Source: Dehalococcoidia bacterium
Lineage (GTDB): Bacteria > Chloroflexota > Dehalococcoidia > UBA3495
Assembly: GCA_030753265.1 (NCBI GenBank)
Contig: JASMCQ010000096.1
Coordinates: 1 to 43,125, forward strand
DNA length: 43,125 nucleotides
Direction of reading: 5' to 3'
The notes beneath the pieces are model-generated. The model had not been told where the DNA came from, ran no database searches, and worked only from the letters and a program-made list of their open reading frames with translations. The first letter of the stretch is position 1. Each line of letters begins with the position of its first letter. This document shows, piece after piece, positions 38,498-43,125 of this stretch. A program made the translations under genes and the position numbers.

Positions 38498-39877
38498 CTA
38501 CGGGCGCAACAGTGCGGTCACCTCCCGCAGGTCGCCCACCGATTCCAAGTTACGCACCAAGCTGATCAACTGCTCCACGCGTTGGGCGCCGAGGGGCTCC
38601 GCAGCCAGGCTCCTCACTTTGGACTCCAAGTCCTCCCAAGAAACGGGATTCTCCGGCTCTCCCTTGGGGTAGGGAACATCGAGGGTGAGCCGGTCGCCCC
38701 TCTTGGTGCGGATCGTCACGCTGCTTTGGAAGCCCCGCAGGGAGTCGTCGGGCCGGGCCGTGACCTGCTGCATCAGGGCCCGCACCGCCGGGTCCTGGAG
38801 CAACCGGTAGGACTGCCAGGAATAATCGCCGCCCACCAAGGCGGCGGCGCTGCCGAAATACACGCTGAACTGGCCCTCCACTTCGGTAGTGGCGGCACGC
38901 TTGAAGTCCACCGGTTCCCCCACAACCCCGTAGGCCTCCGGTGAGAGGGCCACCTCCACCTCCGCCACGTCCTCAGGCGAGAGGCGATGGGCCTTCCGGA
39001 TTTCCGTCACGGCGTCCAGGGGGCCGTGGATCATCCGGCAGCAGGGGTAGGGTTTGATGGCCGTGTTCTGCACCTCGAACTGGTCTCCCAGCCCATCCAC
39101 CGCCAGCTCCAAGGCGGGCCGATCCTCACCGGCGAAGCAGTGATACAGCCCGGCGCGCCCTTCCAGGGGGCTCGCTGAGCCCAGGAACCCCAAGCCGGCA
39201 AACGTGAGAGCGTAGATGGCGTTGTGAGCCGCCAGCCCCACGTGCAGCCGCTTGGTCCAAGCGCCGTTAACCAGGAACTGCTGGGTCCCCGCCGCCTGGC
39301 TGATGTTGATGCCCAGCGCGTTGGCGGCTTGCGCTTGAGAGAGGCCGAGAAGCCGGGCCCCGGCGGCGGTGGCCCCGAATATCCCCACAATCCCCGTGGG
39401 ATGGAAGCCCCTCTGGATAATGTTTGGGCCGGGCACCCGCCCGATCCGGCAAGCTACGTCGTAGCCCACCACGGCCGCCGTGAGGAACTCCGGCCCCCCT
39501 TTCCCTTCCGCCTCGGCCAGGGCCAGGAGGGTGGCGAAGACCGGTGCTCCAGGGTGGAGGTAGGCCGCCTGGTAGGTGTCGTCGAAGTCCATGGAGTGCA
39601 CCAGGGCGCCGTTAGCCAGCGCGGCGTACTGGGCCGTGTAGCCACCCTCCTCCCCAATTATGGTGCTGGGGCCGGAACCGGACCCCGCGAGGAGCTTGGT
39701 CCCTTGGAGAATGACGGAGGACGACTCGGCCAGCCATCTCCCTCCCACGGCGACAGCCAGAAAGTCCAAGAATAGCCGCTTGGCAGCCTCGCGAGCCTCT
39801 GCTGGGATGCGTTCTTCCGGCAGGGCGATGGCATGCTCTACCAGTTGTTCGGTGACTCCCTGAGCAACGATGGTCAT
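38498..39877 (-). CDS. MmgE/PrpD family protein, copy 2 (459 aa)
   Basis: Paralogue of 35350-36723: DFLAVAVGG, HSMDFDDTYQ, HPTGIVGIFGA, GAWTKRLHVGLAAHNAIYAL and KPYPCCRMIHGPLDA match segments of copy 1 almost residue for residue. These regions form the PrpD-type active site, consistent with a dehydratase or decarboxylase on a small polycarboxylic acid. ATG 39877 follows GGGAGG. It is cotranscribed in direction with the CapA-like gene 107 bp downstream. The pair of paralogues around the CapA-like gene suggests a local duplication with the phosphatase gene in between. Confidence 0.9.
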   Translation of the reverse strand: MTIVAQGVTEQLVEHAIALPEERIPAEAREAAKRLFLDFLAVAVGGRWLAESSSVILQGTKLLAGSGSGPSTIIGEEGGYTAQYAALANGALVHSMDFDDTYQAAYLHPGAPVFATLLALAEAEGKGGPEFLTAAVVGYDVACRIGRVPGPNIIQRGFHPTGIVGIFGATAAGARLLGLSQAQAANALGINISQAAGTQQFLVNGAWTKRLHVGLAAHNAIYALTFAGLGFLGSASPLEGRAGLYHCFAGEDRPALELAVDGLGDQFEVQNTAIKPYPCCRMIHGPLDAVTEIRKAHRLSPEDVAEVEVALSPEAYGVVGEPVDFKRAATTEVEGQFSVYFGSAAALVGGDYSWQSYRLLQDPAVRALMQQVTARPDDSLRGFQSSVTIRTKRGDRLTLDVPYPKGEPENPVSWEDLESKVRSLAAEPLGAQRVEQLISLVRNLESVGDLREVTALLRP

Positions 39878-40265
39878 ATCGGACCTCCCAGTTGGGCCGA
39901 TGCCCGTTCATTGTGGGGAGCCGGTGCCTCCCCCGACGCAAGAATACGCATCCCTCTGAGTGGCTGTCAACTTCAACGGCACTTCTGGTGACCGGGAGAC
40001 GCCCTTCCGTCGGAATCCCGCGGAGGAGGCCTGGGCAAAGGTTTTGTTTGCTATGAGTGGTTGGCCCATGTTAGGCTCATTTAATGCGCTGCGGAACCAG
40101 ATCATTTAGCTACTTCATCCTCTCTGCGGCCATAAAATCGGCGGCCGGCTTCGTGACCCGAAGTCGTGCCGCACACATCGGGGCGCTGAGGTTCTCTGAA
40201 TCGGCTTCCGGAGCGTGGTTACCCCAGAGGATACCGCCGCGTAATGTCTCTGGGCGGATGAGGTT
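39878..40265. other. Gene-free divergent region (388 bp)
   Basis: Between MmgE/PrpD copy 2 (minus) and nudC (plus). A GGGGAG/CTCCCC hairpin lies at 39915-39933, within the likely leader of the minus-strand gene. I see no convincing promoter boxes, repeats of families A-C, or RNA genes. The stretch 40081-40150 is less GC-rich. Confidence 0.45.
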
Positions 40266-41204
40266 ATGAGCGACAAGCAACAGAACATCTCACATATTTT
40301 CGCGGGCAATCCACTGGACCGGGGAGATCGGGAGCGCCGTGATGAAAAGTGGTTAGCCGGTAGAGCCAAGGACCCCGGGAGTAAGTTCCTACCGCTGTGG
40401 GACCTGAAGGTGCTTATTTCCAACGGTTCGGACGACAGCCTTGGTTGGTTGGGTTTCGATGGACTGGATCGATTGGAAATCGAGGCAACCGCAATCTTTC
40501 TAGGCTTGCGCGGCCAGACGGCCCATTTCGCCATCGATATATCCAAGAACGGCGATGCGGCACGAGAGCTGCAGGAGAACGGGGCCTGGAAATTTGAGGA
40601 CGCCCGGGCGGTTACCGAATATCTCAATGGGCCGGACTCTGGGATAGTTGCCCAGGCACGGGCCCAGATCAACTGGCATAACCGCAACGGATTCTGCTCG
40701 ATATGCGGTCACGACACAATTATGAAGCGTGGCGGGCACGTGCGGCTATGCTCGAACTGCGATACCGAGCACTACCCTCGCACCGATCCCGTGGTCATAG
40801 CAGTGGTGGCAGATAAAGACCGCTGTCTGCTGGGTCAATCTCGTGGCCGCCTCTCGCGTACGAACCGGTACTCCGCTCTGGCCGGATTCGTGGACCAGGG
40901 GGAAACGATTGAGGAGGCCGTGGCCAGAGAAGTCATGGAGGAGGCGGGCATCAAGATAGCAGACATCCGCTACCACTCTTCTCAGCCTTGGCCTTTCCCG
41001 TCGTCACTGATGATAGGTTGTCACGCCGACGCAGTGACGACGGAGATCTCGATGGACGATGAAGAGATGGCGGACGTGAGGTGGTTCCAGCGAGACGAGG
41101 TTCTCCTGGCCCTGGAGGGCAAGAGCAAGAACCTGGCGGTTCCCGGACCGATCGCCATCGCCCACCACCTGATCCGAGCTTGGGCCACCGGCAGCGGACC
41201 GTAG
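40266..41204 (+). CDS. nudC: NAD(H) pyrophosphatase / RNA decapping Nudix hydrolase (312 aa)
   Basis: NudC splits NADH to NMNH and AMP and removes NAD caps from RNA. All diagnostic parts are here: a zinc ribbon with C144, C147, C162 and C165 (CSICG...CSNC), and the Nudix box GFVDQGETIEEAVAREVMEEAGI (residues 207-229), complete with the REVMEE metal site. After it comes SQPWPFPSS (239-247), the motif that specifies NADH pyrophosphatase. The N-terminal domain (1-135) is as in other NudC proteins. ATG 40266 has only a modest GAGG upstream. It converges with the GYD gene, with 7 bp between stop codons. Confidence 0.95.
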   Translation: MSDKQQNISHIFAGNPLDRGDRERRDEKWLAGRAKDPGSKFLPLWDLKVLISNGSDDSLGWLGFDGLDRLEIEATAIFLGLRGQTAHFAIDISKNGDAARELQENGAWKFEDARAVTEYLNGPDSGIVAQARAQINWHNRNGFCSICGHDTIMKRGGHVRLCSNCDTEHYPRTDPVVIAVVADKDRCLLGQSRGRLSRTNRYSALAGFVDQGETIEEAVAREVMEEAGIKIADIRYHSSQPWPFPSSLMIGCHADAVTTEISMDDEEMADVRWFQRDEVLLALEGKSKNLAVPGPIAIAHHLIRAWATGSGP

Positions 41205-41211
41205 GGGGACG

Positions 41212-41505
41212 CTAGGGCAGGCCGGCAACGATCACGGCCATCTCCTCCTCGGTGAACGCCCTCATCGTCGTTGTCTTCACGTTGCCCTGGGCGCCTACGG
41301 CCAGGGCGTTGGCGGCGGCGGCCTCGTCGCTGGGCGCCTCGATAATCGTTACCGCATCGTACTGCCCCATGGTCAGGTAGAAAGCATGTATCTTCCCTCC
41401 GAAGGCCTCGACGGCCCGGCGGGCCACCGCCACCCGCTTGGGGGCATTCTTGATGTCCTTGATTCCCTGCTGGGTGTAGTTCAGAAACGTTATGTACATC
41501 GGCAT
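41212..41505 (-). CDS. GYD domain-containing protein (97 aa)
   Basis: A small GYD-domain protein, a ferredoxin-like-fold family of unknown biochemical role. It begins MPMYITFLNYTQQGIKDIKNAP and continues with GGKIHAFYLTMGQYDAVTIIEAPSDEAA, where MGQYD corresponds to the G-Y-D motif in this family. A final TMRAFTEEEM is also typical. Normal length. ATG 41505 follows AAAGGAG; a longer frame to 41616 is rejected for that reason. No operon partner is visible. Confidence 0.88.
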   Translation of the reverse strand: MPMYITFLNYTQQGIKDIKNAPKRVAVARRAVEAFGGKIHAFYLTMGQYDAVTIIEAPSDEAAAANALAVGAQGNVKTTTMRAFTEEEMAVIVAGLP

Positions 41506-41714
41506 AACCGTTACTCCTTTCCCGCAAGATCCGATGGCCGTGTCGCGGGCCCGTAGGCCTGCCGGGACCATCGCTGAGAACACAGGGATCTTATCCGGTC
41601 TCCCAATCCGGGTCAATGCGACGGATTACGACATGACCGTCGCGCTGGGAACCGCGGCTTATAAGTCCGGGGCCTGGGGGTAAGCAGGACGCGCCGGTGG
41701 GTGATGGCTGGTGA

Positions 41715-41747
41715 CACATGAGTGTTGAGGACCGCAAAACTCATGTG
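41715..41747. repeat. Perfect 9-bp inverted repeat
   Basis: CACATGAGT (41715-41723) and ACTCATGTG (41739-41747), separated by 15 bases. It could be an operator or a small hairpin; no gene with a clear promoter depends on it. Confidence 0.45.
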
Positions 41748-41935
41748 CTATGGTCGTATTCATTCGGGTAGATGAGAATCATCTAGCCGAAGCGGCGACC
41801 ATTCATATCGGGGCCCTCGCGAGAAGGTCTCACAGGAAGAGATGAAAGTTCTCAGCGGGTTGACGGGAGGAGGATTCCAGCAACAGCCCAGAACGGGTCC
41901 GGAAGCTAGTTGCGGAGATGTCGGCAATAAGAGCA

Positions 41936-41961
41936 GTAGGGGCTGGTTCGATACCTTCCCC
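41936..41961 (+). repeat. Degenerate GTAG-headed REP upstream of the RAYT remnant
   Basis: GTAG followed by an imperfect GGGGC-TGGT...ACCTTCCCC inverted repeat, 30 bp before the transposase start. RAYT genes are usually flanked by the REPs they recognise, which is why I call this weak match. Confidence 0.4.
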
Positions 41962-41990
41962 GACAATGCGGCGCGAAAGGCGGTGCTTTG

Positions 41991-42363
41991 ATGTCCTATG
42001 ACCCGGAACGCCATCACCGCCGGTCCATTCGGCTTCCAAGCTACGACTACGCCCAACCCGGGGCCTACTTCGTGACAATCTGCGTGCGGAACAAGGAGTG
42101 CATCCTTGGCGGAGTAGAGGATGGCCAAATGGGGCTCAGCAGGCTCGGCAAGATTGTCGACGAGTGCTGGAGGTCGTTGCCACGCCATTTTCCCAACGCA
42201 GCGATTGATGCCTTCGTGGTTATGCCCAATCATGTCCACGGCATCATCTGGATTCTTTCACCGGATTACGCCGGCCCCGCCGTAGGGGCGCAGCATGCTG
42301 CGCCCCTACACCCTGCCCCTACCTATTCCGCTGGGTTGGCCCGGATACTCCGGAGGGTTGAAC
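41991..42363 (+). pseudogene. REP-associated tyrosine transposase (RAYT, Y1 HUH family), 3'-truncated
   Basis: The N-terminal ~100 residues are typical RAYT: YDPERHHRRSIRLP, YDYAQPGAYFVTICV (residues 18-32) and the HUH motif HVH at H81/H83 in VMPNHVHGIIW. These enzymes cleave and join single-stranded REP DNA. After residue ~97 the frame runs into a perfect 28-bp palindrome and then into unrelated sequence antisense to porB. The catalytic Tyr and the FKSAV...NPLRW C-terminal part are missing, so the enzyme should be inactive. The frame stays open to 42467 only by chance. ATG 41991 follows GAAAGGCGG. Confidence 0.82.
42282..42309. repeat. Perfect 28-bp GTAG-headed palindrome inside the RAYT remnant
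   Basis: GTAGGGGCGCAGCA followed directly by its exact reverse complement. It begins GTAG and ends CTAC, so it is a REP on both strands. A further CTAC-ended half (CTGCCCCTAC) follows at about 42313-42322. In frame it would encode VGAQHAAPLH, marking the point where homology to complete RAYTs ends. Confidence 0.8.
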
Positions 42364-43125
42364 CTACTCCTCGTCCTTCACCCGGAAGGGGATCAGCCCC
42401 GGTATCCACCACTTCTCCCAGGTCTCGTCCACCTTGCTCTGGAATAGCGCGATGTCCTCCGGGATGAGGTGGGCGAAGCGCCCCTGGCGGATCAGGTACT
42501 CTTCAACCGGCTTCCGCTTCCGCATGCCCCGGGCGATGGCCCGGGACGCCCCGTTGAGGGTCAGCTCCCCGTCGATGATCTCGTACTGGACCCAGAGGCC
42601 GGTCTCCACCGCCAGCATCCCCAACTCGTGGGAGTACTTGGGGTCGAAGTCCCAACCCTTGGGACAGGGATTGATGCTGTGGATGAAAGTGGGGCCGCCG
42701 ATGGTGAGGGCCCGCCGCACCTTGTTGGTGAAGTCCAGCCCGTAGGAACCGCAGGCCGTGGCCACGTAGCGGACGTTGGGGTGCCCGGTGGCCAGCATCG
42801 GCGCGGTGTTCTTCTTCCACCGGTTGTTCATGATGCGGTGAACCTTCCCCGGCGGGCTGAAGGTGGTATTGGCCCCCCAGGGGGTGCTGCCCGAGGCCTG
42901 GATGTCGGTGTTGGCGTAGGACTCGTTGTCGTAGCAGAGGATCAGCAGGTTGTACTCCTCATGCTGGAGGGCGGCCGAGATGGCGGAGAGGCCCATGTCC
43001 ACGCCGCCGCCGTCGCCGCAGAAGGCGATGACGTTGATGGGTTCCTGCTTCATCTTGCCCTTGCGCATCATGGAAGACAAGGCTGCCGCGGTTCCGGTGG
43101 CGGCAGAGCCTGACGACCCCAGCTG
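42364..43125 (-). CDS. porB: Pyruvate/2-oxoacid:ferredoxin oxidoreductase beta subunit, 3' part (5' end outside window)
   Basis: Thiamine-diphosphate-binding beta subunit of a 2-oxoacid:ferredoxin oxidoreductase, which decarboxylates 2-oxo acids to acyl-CoA and reduces ferredoxin. The frame is open to the window edge. The TPP/Mg motif is CGDGGGVDMG, followed about 30 residues later by DNESYANTDIQASGSTPWGA, the second half of the metal site. Then come HPNVRYVATACG and GPTFIHSINPCPKGW, all typical of PorB. The expected upstream CxxC region is outside the window. A decayed paralogous 3' end is found at 22640-22985. The stop codon (42364-42366) abuts the truncated RAYT gene, whose 3' part has been lost at this junction. 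Confidence 0.9.
   Translation of the reverse strand, partial: QLGSSGSAATGTAAALSSMMRKGKMKQEPINVIAFCGDGGGVDMGLSAISAALQHEEYNLLILCYDNESYANTDIQASGSTPWGANTTFSPPGKVHRIMNNRWKKNTAPMLATGHPNVRYVATACGSYGLDFTNKVRRALTIGGPTFIHSINPCPKGWDFDPKYSHELGMLAVETGLWVQYEIIDGELTLNGASRAIARGMRKRKPVEEYLIRQGRFAHLIPEDIALFQSKVDETWEKWWIPGLIPFRVKDEE

Larger units (their letters stand above)
41506..41990. other. Gene-free region before the RAYT remnant (485 bp)
   Basis: Contains the inverted repeat at 41715-41747 and a degenerate REP at 41936-41961. A 31-codon frame from 41749 (MVVFIRVDENHLAEAATIHIG) ends quickly and has no ribosome site. Otherwise nothing is recognised. Confidence 0.45.

Noticed and set aside
41760..42239. 159-codon minus-strand frame across the RAYT remnant
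   Set aside because: Antisense to the recognisable HUH domain, with no ribosome site and no family pattern.
14266..42282. HemL (tetrapyrrole synthesis) and PrpD (methylcitrate cycle) as firm gene names
   Set aside because: Only family-level motifs are present; no pathway partners are in the window, so specific symbols would overstate the evidence.

Overview
The window is GC-rich (above 60% by eye) and looks like chromosome from an uncultured, probably aerobic, organic-acid-degrading bacterium. The gene mix is family III (CaiB/BaiF) CoA-transferases, acyl-CoA dehydrogenases, enoyl-CoA hydratases, amidohydrolases, MmgE/PrpD proteins, MFS carriers, CoxM/CoxS subunits and an FMN hydroxy-acid dehydrogenase. 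Together with many paralogues and many short non-coding mobile repeats it resembles Chloroflexota of the SAR202/Dehalococcoidia type. That placement is inferred from gene content only: no rRNA, tRNA or universal marker gene is present.

Layout. 1-4453: a pair of acyl-CoA dehydrogenases (the first cut by the window edge) followed by a pair of unlike CoA-transferases. 4928-8240: RraA-type aldolase, HtrA-like lipoprotein protease and HpaI-type aldolase. 8315-11402: xanthine-dehydrogenase-family FAD and 2Fe-2S subunits without a large subunit, then an MFS carrier. 11426-14790: thioredoxin-like and glutaredoxin-like proteins, an ABM monooxygenase, a GSA-type aminotransferase, and a DUF4242-like small protein behind a perfect consensus promoter. 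15729-22630: crotonase, TenA, tandem alpha/beta hydrolases, FMN-dependent dehydrogenase and a second MFS carrier. 22640-26406: a decayed porB copy, an alpha/beta-hydrolase-LuxR fusion and a BenE-type transporter flanked by two orphan small genes. 26648-33111: a second CoA-transferase pair, two amidohydrolases, a MenB-like protein and a remnant of an enolase-superfamily gene. 33413-43125: PepC, two MmgE/PrpD genes around a CapA-like phosphatase, NudC, GYD protein, a truncated REP-associated transposase and the 3' part of porB.

Function. Most genes fit uptake (MFS, BenE), CoA activation (paired CoA-transferases), beta-oxidation-like steps (acyl-CoA dehydrogenases, crotonases) and C-C cleavage or ring/lactone opening (RraA, HpaI, amidohydrolases) of carboxylic or aromatic acids. 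Substrates cannot be read from sequence. Genes mostly sit alone or in pairs with their own strong Shine-Dalgarno sites, not in long operons.

The most unusual content is between the genes. There are three non-coding repeat families: (A) MITE-like elements of about 170 bp, four full copies and one partial; (B) elements bounded by TTCGACAAGCTC-type arms that enclose arrays of about 21 bp; and (C) GTAG-headed REP palindromes, one of them inside the truncated RAYT transposase. One family A copy supplies the stop codon of its neighbour.
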